Shown: piece after piece, positions 5,177 through 13,337 of the stretch
Layout of the letters: each line of letters opens with the position of its first letter
Position numbering within the stretch: the first letter of the stretch is position 1
Virus record (IMG/VR): IMGVR_UViG_3300013126_000136
Coordinates: 1-32,164 of that record
Reading direction: 5' to 3' (one strand)
Length of the DNA stretch: 32,164 nt
Source: a virus
The notes under the pieces: generated by a model
What the model was told of the DNA's origin: nothing
What the model saw: only the letters and a program-made list of their open reading frames with translations
Databases searched by the model: none
Translations under genes and position numbers: made by a program

Positions 5177-7465
5177 TCATTGGTCCGTCATGAGCCGTTG
5201 CGCCAACGCCTTGCCCGCCGTGGTGGCAAGGAAGGTCCCGAGCGCCACCCCCATGCCGGAGCTTGATGAGACGGGCTTTTGAGGCGGATTCTTGGCGAGT
5301 TGTTCAAACTGAGCCCTCCACTTCATCACCTCATTGAGCTCATCTGGTGTCCAGGTCCGGCCCTGGAGCTTCACCGTCTCATCGATTTTCCGGAGCACAT
5401 TGGCAGGGGATGCAAGGAACTCCTGGACAATGTTTTTGGCATTGCTTGCCTGGAGACGTTCGATGGCCAGGCCGGAAGGGCTCCCGTCCTTTTCAAACGA
5501 GGTGAGCGCCGCCCTATCGTCCGCCTTTTTGGCCCCCGCTCTCCAGGCCCCAAGCGCCTCCTCCCGGGTTTGAGGACTTCCGAGGTTGAATTCCTGAGCC
5601 GTGTTCTCAAAATCCGTCACGTAGTCCGTCATCCGGTGCCCCGCGTCCGTTTTTTGAAAAGACTGTTTCACTTTCACAGGGTCAATCACCGTGCGGCCCG
5701 AGGGTTGCCGGTACGAAATTGGACCGTTGAAATTGTCCAACGCCCGTTGAGATTCACTCCACACCCGGTCCGAGGCCACCTTGCTCTCCTGAGCCTTCAA
5801 CGCCTCATCAAACCGGCCCCGGAGATTCCGCATGAGCTGCTCAGCTTTTCCGAGACTATTGGCCTCAAAATATTTGCGTTGCTCATCAATGAGCTCACGG
5901 GCTTGTTGCAACCGTGAATATTGCTCCGCCGGGTCAACCTCATGCCATGCGCCTTTCTGGAGCCCAAATTGACCCATGCCACGCACACCGGCCCCCTGGT
6001 CCAGGATGGCCATGGCTTTTTTGATCTCGGCCTGATTCTTGGACGGGATGATGCTCAAGGATGGAGCTTCCCCTCTCCCGGTCACCTCCGGCGCTTCATC
6101 GGCCACACTGCCAAACTCCGTGGCAAAATCATCCGCCCGGCCTGGGGTCCGTGCGTTGGCCCTTGGAGCGGGTGGTGGCTCCACGAGGTCATCCACATAC
6201 TCCTGAATTCCCGCCCTCGGGTCCTCCAGGGTTCCCGTGGCCCGGTTTTGCCCATACTCCTCCGCGGCCCTCCGCTCCAACCGGCCCCGCTCCATGGCTC
6301 TCCCGGTCTCCACCTCATCGGTGACCCCCTGGAGCTTCCGCGCCACGTCCCGGGCCTCCGCCAATTGAGCATCCGGGTCCCAGGCCCGGACCTCATTGCG
6401 CCGCGCCGCGCCCATGGTCAGGGCATCCTCAAGGGCTCCCGACGGCTTGCCTGAACGCTTGGCCGTCTCCTCGATGAGCCACCGCTTGAAGGTGTTTTGC
6501 CCGGGCTTGGCAAGCTCCTCAAAAATCTTGGCCCTGATTTCCGCATCGGAGAGGCCCTTGGTGCTCTGCCCCGTCCCCTGTTCAAATGCGCGGACCATGG
6601 TTTTGTTGAACGCCACATCCCGCATCACTTCCTTCACGCCTGAAATAATGCCCTGAGCCTTCCCCTTGCCCGCCGCCGCCTCATCCACCTTGGAGGCCGC
6701 GTCCGCCACGTTGCGGTACACGTCCCGGGCCTTTTGCACGAGAGGGGAGTTGGCCACCGCTCGGCCCGTAGCACCCGCCGCCTTCGATACGGCCACACCC
6801 GCCACCGGGAGGAGTCCCGACTGCCACCCGGCTTGGGCCCCCTCATCGAGAATTTCCGGCAAGCTTTCCTTTTCCGAACGGGCCACGCCGGAGCCAAACC
6901 CCACACCCACGGAGCCACCCACAACCCCCGCGGCCCCCGCCCGAGCAAGCGCCGGTCCGGCCCCCGCTCCGAGGGTCAAAACGGTGGGAGCCACGTCTCC
7001 CGCAAACCGGCCCACGGTGGATGCCTTCGGGCTCCGCTCCATGGCCTCGGCCTGAGCTCTCCTATCGGCGTCCCGGTAGGCCCGATACCTCTCCCCCATG
7101 GTCCCAGGCACGTTGTCAGGATTCACCACGGCGCCAACACCACCCCAAATCTCATCCCGCACACCCATGGTGGGGTCGAAACTTGTCCAGGCATCCTTGA
7201 CCGCCTCTCCCAAGGAGCCATCCCCCTTGGGCATATTGCGTTGAGCTTGGGCCAATTGAGGGATAATCCATCCCTTGCTCATGGCTTCCTTCACGGCCCC
7301 GCGTTCCACGTGGATACGCTCCCCCGTCTTGGGATTCTCCAGGGGCTCCACCAATTTCCAACCCTTGGTCTCCGCTTCCTTGGCCGTTTGATTCACGCCG
7401 TCCGGAGTGTAGTTGTCCTCCAGTTCGATGACTTCCCCCGACTGAGGGTGTTGCGCCCATGCCAT
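5177..7465 (-). CDS. Large internal virion / DNA-ejection-type protein
   Basis: Encodes 762 residues. The N-terminus holds two related short modules: HPQSGEVIEL closing with KGWKL (residues 6-38) and NPKTGERIHV closing with KGWII (residues 44-68). Residues about 160-260 are Gly/Ala-rich and hydrophobic (GGSVGVGFGSGVARSE region), suited to membrane insertion. The rest is helical and charged, ending with a second Ala/Gly-rich hydrophobic stretch (GMGVALGTFLATTAGKALA). No transglycosylase motif is seen. The start at 7465 lies one base after the upstream stop, with GGGAGGG upstream. As the last of four such genes after the portal it fits an ejection protein that crosses the envelope at infection; the exact family is not recognised. 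Confidence 0.65.
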   Translation of the reverse strand: MAWAQHPQSGEVIELEDNYTPDGVNQTAKEAETKGWKLVEPLENPKTGERIHVERGAVKEAMSKGWIIPQLAQAQRNMPKGDGSLGEAVKDAWTSFDPTMGVRDEIWGGVGAVVNPDNVPGTMGERYRAYRDADRRAQAEAMERSPKASTVGRFAGDVAPTVLTLGAGAGPALARAGAAGVVGGSVGVGFGSGVARSEKESLPEILDEGAQAGWQSGLLPVAGVAVSKAAGATGRAVANSPLVQKARDVYRNVADAASKVDEAAAGKGKAQGIISGVKEVMRDVAFNKTMVRAFEQGTGQSTKGLSDAEIRAKIFEELAKPGQNTFKRWLIEETAKRSGKPSGALEDALTMGAARRNEVRAWDPDAQLAEARDVARKLQGVTDEVETGRAMERGRLERRAAEEYGQNRATGTLEDPRAGIQEYVDDLVEPPPAPRANARTPGRADDFATEFGSVADEAPEVTGRGEAPSLSIIPSKNQAEIKKAMAILDQGAGVRGMGQFGLQKGAWHEVDPAEQYSRLQQARELIDEQRKYFEANSLGKAEQLMRNLRGRFDEALKAQESKVASDRVWSESQRALDNFNGPISYRQPSGRTVIDPVKVKQSFQKTDAGHRMTDYVTDFENTAQEFNLGSPQTREEALGAWRAGAKKADDRAALTSFEKDGSPSGLAIERLQASNAKNIVQEFLASPANVLRKIDETVKLQGRTWTPDELNEVMKWRAQFEQLAKNPPQKPVSSSSGMGVALGTFLATTAGKALAQRLMTDQ

Positions 7466-7466
7466 C

Positions 7467-8780
7467 TCACTTCCCTCCCCGGAGATCGGGAATTTCACCC
7501 GCCTTGAACACCTTGGGACCGGAGGACTGAGCCCCGGCGCTCGGAGCGGATTGAGAACCACCCCGGGTGAGCTTGCGCTCATCCACAATCTTGTCCGCTT
7601 CCTTTTTAAGCTCCTCCAACTGGAGCTTGAATTTGGTCTTGGAGTCCGTCACCGCGGGCATCACCGCCATGAGTCTCCGTCCCTCGGCCTCACTCATCCC
7701 GGCGCCCGTGGTCTCCTTGATGTACGCGTTGGTGCGCCTCATGAGCATGGTGTTGAGCCGGGAGGCGTCCTCATCCGGCGCATACCCCATGGCCCCGGCC
7801 AATTTGGTGGCACGGCCTCCCAACGGCCCCACTAGGGTGGACTTGTCATAGAGCGCAAGGGCATCCGTTGTGAGCGCCTTCCACCCCGCGGCCTTGGCCG
7901 CCGCCTCCTGGGTTAGGTTGTCGTTTTTCACATCCTCCCGGGCCCGGTTCTCCGCCTTCACGGTCTCAACCTTCCCGGCCCGCGTGGCGTCCTCCTTTCG
8001 GACCGCTGTATCGACCTCTCGGTCCGCCACCACCTGAGCCGGGACTCGGCCATCCTTGGGAAGCGTTTGCCCCGGTGCGGCCCCACCTCTCGCATTCTTG
8101 AGCACGGTCTCATAGGCCCCGGTGCCCACGTTTTTCACCACCGAGGCCGCGCTCCCCGGCACCCCCAGGGTTTTGATGGGAGCTCCGGTCACACCGTCGA
8201 ACAACACGGCTTCCACCTGCCCCGTTTGCGGGTTGAAAACGTCCTTTTGATACGTTTTGGGTTGGCCTACCTTGGACGTGGAGTTTTTGATGAGTTGTTC
8301 AAGGTAGGGGTTGTTTTTGAGTTGGCGTTGCGTGATGCCATCCGGGACCCGGGTTTTGATGTTCTGCTTGGCAAGCCACTCATTCGCAATGCCCACCACC
8401 TCCGGAGCCACCGGAGCGTTGAGCTCATCCTCCGCCTGGAGGTCCCGGCCCACGGACATCATCCGGTCCTCGGCCTGGGTGACACGCTTCTCGGCCCCCA
8501 TGCTCCGCGCTTCCCGGCCCGCAAAATCCGCCGCATCCATCATGTTCTGATTCTTGGCGTAGTCCTCAAATGCCGAGGAGTCCGCCGCCTGCCCCTGGAA
8601 ATTCCCCACCTGATTTGCCGCCCGTTGGAATGCTACCGCCGCGTTGCGGGCCCCCCGGGCCTCCTGCATTTTCCGGCGCTCATCTTCAAGCATCCCAGGA
8701 GGGTCAATTTGATCTTGTGCCTTGTCCCGGGCCTTCATCGCCCGGAGGTACGCGTCCCGTTGGGTCTCTGCTAAGTCCAT
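7467..8780 (-). CDS. Internal virion / ejection-type helical protein
   Basis: Encodes 437 residues beginning MDLAETQRDAYLRAMKARDK. Nearly the whole protein is helical and rich in Ala, Lys, Glu and Gln; the C-terminus is a Ser/Gly/Lys tail. A middle segment (YQKDVFNPQTGQVEAVLFDG) looks like a beta-structured insertion. The start has an almost perfect AGGAGGTGA ribosome site, so it is probably well expressed. No enzyme motif is seen. Its position in a set of four large helical proteins behind the portal suggests a structural role inside the head or in the ejection channel. Confidence 0.6.
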   Translation of the reverse strand: MDLAETQRDAYLRAMKARDKAQDQIDPPGMLEDERRKMQEARGARNAAVAFQRAANQVGNFQGQAADSSAFEDYAKNQNMMDAADFAGREARSMGAEKRVTQAEDRMMSVGRDLQAEDELNAPVAPEVVGIANEWLAKQNIKTRVPDGITQRQLKNNPYLEQLIKNSTSKVGQPKTYQKDVFNPQTGQVEAVLFDGVTGAPIKTLGVPGSAASVVKNVGTGAYETVLKNARGGAAPGQTLPKDGRVPAQVVADREVDTAVRKEDATRAGKVETVKAENRAREDVKNDNLTQEAAAKAAGWKALTTDALALYDKSTLVGPLGGRATKLAGAMGYAPDEDASRLNTMLMRRTNAYIKETTGAGMSEAEGRRLMAVMPAVTDSKTKFKLQLEELKKEADKIVDERKLTRGGSQSAPSAGAQSSGPKVFKAGEIPDLRGGK

Positions 8781-8791
8781 CTCTCACCTCC

Positions 8792-9835
8792 TCACGCTTG
8801 ACGCCTACGGTTCCATTGGTCCTCGGTCTGCCAATCCGCTTCCGTATCTCTCCCCTGCCCCTGGGGCTCCGGGGTACTCCCTCGCCCATATTGGTCATAG
8901 GCAACCTGCCCCGCTTGGGCGATCCCGGAGATGGCGTTGTTGGTTTGGTTTGCCCCCGCTCGGATGTCATTCCGCGCCATGCCCGCCACATCGGAAGCAC
9001 GCCCAACACGGGTCACCGCGTTGTTGAATCCCTGCTGAGAGGCCCAATTCCGAGTGTCCCGGCCCTCCTCCCGTGCGGCATTTCGCGCCTGCACATTCTT
9101 GGCATCGGCCTCATTCACCATGCCCGTGTTGTACCGGTTTGCGGCATTCATCGTGTCCGCCACGGTTTGGTTGTACGCGTTTCGATTTTGAGCGTTGCGT
9201 TGGTTCCATTGGTTGATAATCCCCACATTCCCGGACTCAACACTCCGCTCCCGGTCCTCAATTTCCCCGCCCAAATTTGCGGCCCTCATGAGGTTTTGGA
9301 GCCCTTCTCGGTAGGCGTCTCGGGTGGCCATCCGGGTAGTGTCCGCCGCCGTCTTGCCCCCTTGTTGTGCGGCCATGAGGCGGGAAGCCATCTCCATCCC
9401 GCTCCCCGTTTGCCCCCTTGCCGCAAAATCCTGCCTCAAGGAGGCGTCTCGGCTCCCCGCCTCCTGCCTTGCCGCGTCCAATGCCTCGGCAATCGACATA
9501 TTCCGCTCGGTGGCATCCGTGGCGGCACGCTGCAATCCTGCCAGGCCCTCCCGCATGGCTTGCCGCCCAAGTTTTGCGTCCTGGGAAGCCAATTTCACCG
9601 TCTCCGGTGCCACCTCCTCAACGTAGGAAGCCACCTCCGGCACATACCGCTGGACAACCTTGTACTCCTCCGGCGTGATGGTGGAGGTATCAAACTCCGG
9701 GTCCTGAATCTTGCTCAAAAGCTCCTCAACGTGCTTGCGCTCCGCCTCCGAGGCGTTTTGCGCCGCTCTCGAATTCATCCATTGAGCAAGCGCACTACCG
9801 GCGGCAATTGCCGCGGGGACCATCCATGCAACCAT
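8792..9835 (-). CDS. Internal virion / ejection-type helical protein, Asn/Gln-rich
   Basis: Encodes 347 residues. It starts with a hydrophobic helix (MVAWMVPAAIAAGSALAQWM), then long helices rich in Ala, Arg and Glu, and a C-terminal half rich in Asn, Gln and Arg. The hydrophobic start followed by long soluble helices recalls T7 gp14-like and P22 ejection proteins, but I claim only similarity of type. GGGGAGAGTGAG precedes the ATG. Eleven bases separate it from the next gene. Confidence 0.6.
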   Translation of the reverse strand: MVAWMVPAAIAAGSALAQWMNSRAAQNASEAERKHVEELLSKIQDPEFDTSTITPEEYKVVQRYVPEVASYVEEVAPETVKLASQDAKLGRQAMREGLAGLQRAATDATERNMSIAEALDAARQEAGSRDASLRQDFAARGQTGSGMEMASRLMAAQQGGKTAADTTRMATRDAYREGLQNLMRAANLGGEIEDRERSVESGNVGIINQWNQRNAQNRNAYNQTVADTMNAANRYNTGMVNEADAKNVQARNAAREEGRDTRNWASQQGFNNAVTRVGRASDVAGMARNDIRAGANQTNNAISGIAQAGQVAYDQYGRGSTPEPQGQGRDTEADWQTEDQWNRRRQA

Positions 9836-9867
9836 CTCACTCTCCCCTCATTGAAATTGACATGCGC

Positions 9868-11400
9868 TCACCACCATCCCGTCTTTTTCGCAATCCAGTC
9901 ACCCAACTTGACAACAGGCTTGGCCACCGGAGAGACATAGTTCGGGTCGTTGTCCCGGTTGTTGAGTTTTGTGGTGGTTGGATTGGTGGGAGGTGTGCCC
10001 GTGAGGGGGCCTCTCTCAATGGGACCTTGAGGCGCCTGACCGGGCTCCACCGGTTGCGAGGGTATGGGAGCTTGGATATTTGTGCTCCTGGGAGCGTTGG
10101 GGTCAACCGTGTTGGGGGATGCCTGAGCCGCCGCCGCATTGACCTTGTTCCGTTCCACCGCGTCCTGGAACGCCTTGGCCGAGGCCGCACGGGAAGCAAA
10201 CAGAGAATCCAATTCCGCTCTCACCTTGTCCGCCGGGCTCCTCACATCCTGGGTCCGCACCGTAGGAGCCGCCGTCACTCCTTGACCCAAGCGTTGCCCC
10301 GTCCCCAGGAGCTCATTGATGAGGTTGAAGCTCACCCGGTCCTCAGCCGATGCCACATCCTCCCGGGTCCGATTGGGAGCCGAGGTTTGCACATACTTCC
10401 CGGCGTCAATGTCCTTGGCAAGCGCCGCAAGCTCCGCCTCCAGGGGAGACATCTTGCCCGCGTAGTCCTCCGTGGTGGGTGTGGAGAGCTTTTTGAATTC
10501 CCCGACTCGGGAGGAGAGGGTATCGAGGCCCGCGTCCTTCTTTTGTTGGGCAATGGCATCCGCCCGGAGCTTGGCCGCCGTCCGGGCATCCTCCGCCGTT
10601 TGCTTTTGGAGCTTGGAGGCCAAATCCGCCTCCACCTTCCCGGCCTGGGAGGTGAGGTTGCTCCGGATACCCTGAGTCTCCCGGTTCCACCGCTCCTCCG
10701 CCGCCGTCTTGGCCGTTTGTCCCCGGTTTGCCGCCCTGTCCGACTCCTGTCGGAAATTCTGGGTGGCGTTCAGGACCCCAGAATTTCCGACAGGAGTCCG
10801 GCGCTCCACGGCCTCATCCAATGCTTGCATGCCCGAGGTGTATCCACCCTGAAATTTCTGGTTGCCGGTCTCTCTCCGGAGGGCCTTGAGTTTTGTGGGG
10901 TCACTGAATGCCTGAGCATCCCATGCCTCCTTGTTGTCCAAATTCAAATCATCGGCCTTGAATCCTTGGTCCAACCGAGAGCGGACCTGAGCCGCCGCGT
11001 CCCCGGCCTTGGCGCCGCCTGAAAAAAGGTCATCCCAAACGTTTTGCCCGATGCCCTTGGTGGGTGTTGCCCCCATCTTGCTCACATAGGCGTCCGCTTG
11101 GTTTTGCAGGCCCTTGGTGGCCTCCTGGACCTTCCCGGTGGTCTCCTGTGCCAAATTGAGCGCCTGAGCCCCCTTGTTGGCCTCGATGATGGCCATGGGG
11201 TCCTTGGCCTTGGGACCGGATTGGAATTTCTCCCCGGCTCCGCCTCCACCCGCAAACCCCGCCGTGTCGCCTCCGGACTTCCCCGAATACCCCGGAAGCT
11301 CCGGGTTGGATTGCACCCCCTGTGCCCCCTGAGCCAACGTGTCCTGTGCCCGTTTCCCGTTCAAAAGGTCATCAATGTTGTTGAAACTGATCGTGGCCAT
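9868..11400 (-). CDS. Virion-associated helical protein (ejection-type), first of the set
   Basis: Encodes 510 residues. After a Gly-rich region (residues 35-60) the protein is largely coiled-coil (for example AEERWNRETQGIRSNLTSQ), followed by a Pro/Thr-rich tail and an aromatic end, KKTGWW. Its ATG directly follows the portal's TAA stop, with CTGGAGG upstream, so it is coupled to the portal. A perfect 22-bp inverted repeat lies inside the gene at 10742-10798, over residues near 201-220. No family is recognised; it could be a scaffold or an ejection protein. Confidence 0.6.
   Translation of the reverse strand: MATISFNNIDDLLNGKRAQDTLAQGAQGVQSNPELPGYSGKSGGDTAGFAGGGGAGEKFQSGPKAKDPMAIIEANKGAQALNLAQETTGKVQEATKGLQNQADAYVSKMGATPTKGIGQNVWDDLFSGGAKAGDAAAQVRSRLDQGFKADDLNLDNKEAWDAQAFSDPTKLKALRRETGNQKFQGGYTSGMQALDEAVERRTPVGNSGVLNATQNFRQESDRAANRGQTAKTAAEERWNRETQGIRSNLTSQAGKVEADLASKLQKQTAEDARTAAKLRADAIAQQKKDAGLDTLSSRVGEFKKLSTPTTEDYAGKMSPLEAELAALAKDIDAGKYVQTSAPNRTREDVASAEDRVSFNLINELLGTGQRLGQGVTAAPTVRTQDVRSPADKVRAELDSLFASRAASAKAFQDAVERNKVNAAAAQASPNTVDPNAPRSTNIQAPIPSQPVEPGQAPQGPIERGPLTGTPPTNPTTTKLNNRDNDPNYVSPVAKPVVKLGDWIAKKTGWW
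10742..10798. repeat. Perfect 22-bp inverted repeat inside a coding region
   Basis: Arm 1 (10742-10763, starts GACTCCTGTCGG) is exactly complementary to arm 2 (10777-10798, ends CCGACAGGAGTC), with a 13-base loop. A 22-bp perfect stem in the mRNA of an otherwise ordinary coding sequence is far beyond chance. It could be an RNase III processing site, a translation-slowing hairpin, or the product of a local template-switch inversion. Confidence 0.95.
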
Positions 11401-13332
11401 TTATTTGCCTCCAGCCATTGGAAGTTTCCCCGTTTGCACTACCGCTTGGAGAATGGGATTGCCGTTTTGAATGAGCCCCAAATGCTCATCAATGTGTGCC
11501 AAGCACGCCGCCACGATCTGGTAGGCTTGCCGCACGTCCGGCGGATTCATCTCCCCAAGGTTTTCTCTGTACGCGTTTGCCTTCAACCGGAGCTCCGGAT
11601 CCGCCACAATCCTCCTATGGGAGAGGATGTGCTCATTGTGCGTGTCTCCGTCCAATGCCGCCGGTTGCGCTCCCTTCCGGAGCATTTCATTTTCCCGATT
11701 GATGAGATTGACCTCATCCATGGAGTCATCCAACACGGCGGGCAAGGAGCCCGTCTCAATGAGTTGGATGAATTCCTGCCCCGACTTCACGGCTCCCGTG
11801 GCCAACAATTCCTTGGTCAAGGAGATTTTGCCCGAGAGGGAAAGGAGGAGTGGGTTACTGATTTTCATCGTGAACATCTTGACCGCTTCCACCTTTTTTC
11901 CGGTCAATGTGCGCGTGGTGCTTTTGCCGTCCTCTCCCTTCACGGGAATTGTGGTCTCCTTGTCCGCTGCAAACCGGGAGAAGATGACCACCGCATTGCT
12001 CATCGTGCGCTCAAACACGCCCACGAGAGCCTTGACCGCGGGTTGGAGAGCTTCCAAGGCATTGGCCGAGAGTGTGGCAAGCGCAATCCCCGCATCCACG
12101 CCCGCCGGAGGAGTCCCCCGGAGCACACCGTTGAGGTCTCCCAATTCCGTCACGTAGTTTCGGCAATAATCAACAAACTTGTACCCGTCCTGCGGGTTTT
12201 GCGTGAGCTGAAGGGGTTCAATTTTGTTGAGCCCACCGTCCGTGAGCTTTTTGACCGAGAAAAAACTCATCCCGGAGATGGTTTTCACGTCGATATTTGC
12301 CGCGTCAGGAGCTTGGAGGGCTTGGACGGCAAGATTGGAAAGGTTGGTGGTCAACGCCGAAAACACCGTGTCCAAACTCTCCTGGGGAGGGAGAGCATCG
12401 AGACACGAGGGATAACCATAGACCATATCGCCTGACTGGAACGTCTCCGGAATATAGGGCTCAATGATGAGGTTCCCGTACGGGTTTTCGAGAGAATCAT
12501 TGATGACCTCCCCGCTTCCCAAGAAACTCATCATTCTCCCCTTGGGGAGAGCCGGGCACGGCTTATGTACAAAATAGTACAAAAAGATGGTCTCGGACCC
12601 AATGTCTCCAAATTCCCGATTGTACGTGACCGCCATGTTTTGGCCGGTCTCTTGCATCTCCTCGTAGGCCGAGGACCCGGAGAGGATTTTTTCCTGCACC
12701 GCCGGATCCGACTGGAGAGCGGCCAAACTGTAACGGTTGCGCCTCACCCGAAACACGCACGAGTCCACGTCATCCCACGTGGTTTTTCTCCAGTCGTAAA
12801 ACACGTCCCACGGGAGAAGGGTGAAAAAATCCAAATCACCCGTCCGGTATATCGTCCCCGTGTCCACGTCCGCCAACTCATCCTCACCCAAATCATTCCG
12901 GTACATCACCCCCAGAAAAGCAGTCCCAAACAACCGGCCCGCCTCGGCAAGGAGGTCCTTTTTTTCATCCAATTTGTGCTTGGAGACCCAAAACGCTGCA
13001 AGGTGTTTTGCGTTCTCCGCTTGCTCCAACACGTCCGCCTGGGTGGACTCGGTGGAGGGCTCAAAATTCAACCGGTCACGGGTGATGATGGACACGCCTT
13101 GTCTCACCACCTTTCGGAATTCATTGATGGACGTTTGGAGAATTTCTCCCTCTCGGCCCAGAAAATTGAGCGCCGATGCCTCATCTCCGTTGAACGCGTT
13201 GGCATAATAAGCCCCATAAGCCCGACTCCAGAGTGGATACATCGGATGCCGCTGCAAGCAATGTGTTTTCACGAAGTCATTGAGCTTGGAGGCAAGCTCA
13301 TCCTCGGGAAGGGTTGCCCAATATTCTCTCAT
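11401..13332 (-). CDS. Portal protein
   Basis: Encodes 643 residues. The length, an N-terminal helical segment (MREYWATLPEDELASKLNDF), a central wing/stem region with FFTLLPWDVFYDWRK and RVRRNRYSLAAL, and a helical C-terminus with LINRENEMLRKG and HNEHILSHRRI are typical of podovirus-like portal proteins. The portal forms a dodecameric ring at one head vertex, where TerL docks and DNA passes. The ATG at 13332 is preferred because GAGGTGA lies about five bases upstream; a GTG at 13341 overlapping the previous stop is the alternative (646 residues). The gene is placed after the tail genes instead of beside the terminase. Confidence 0.8.
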   Translation of the reverse strand: MREYWATLPEDELASKLNDFVKTHCLQRHPMYPLWSRAYGAYYANAFNGDEASALNFLGREGEILQTSINEFRKVVRQGVSIITRDRLNFEPSTESTQADVLEQAENAKHLAAFWVSKHKLDEKKDLLAEAGRLFGTAFLGVMYRNDLGEDELADVDTGTIYRTGDLDFFTLLPWDVFYDWRKTTWDDVDSCVFRVRRNRYSLAALQSDPAVQEKILSGSSAYEEMQETGQNMAVTYNREFGDIGSETIFLYYFVHKPCPALPKGRMMSFLGSGEVINDSLENPYGNLIIEPYIPETFQSGDMVYGYPSCLDALPPQESLDTVFSALTTNLSNLAVQALQAPDAANIDVKTISGMSFFSVKKLTDGGLNKIEPLQLTQNPQDGYKFVDYCRNYVTELGDLNGVLRGTPPAGVDAGIALATLSANALEALQPAVKALVGVFERTMSNAVVIFSRFAADKETTIPVKGEDGKSTTRTLTGKKVEAVKMFTMKISNPLLLSLSGKISLTKELLATGAVKSGQEFIQLIETGSLPAVLDDSMDEVNLINRENEMLRKGAQPAALDGDTHNEHILSHRRIVADPELRLKANAYRENLGEMNPPDVRQAYQIVAACLAHIDEHLGLIQNGNPILQAVVQTGKLPMAGGK

Positions 13333-13337
13333 GCCGC

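Noticed and set aside
8570-11022. Long open plus-strand frames (8570-9940, 9808-11022) opposite the ejection-protein genes
   Set aside because: Their products are Arg/Pro/His/Leu-rich without domain features or ribosome sites; they mirror the codon bias of the minus-strand genes.
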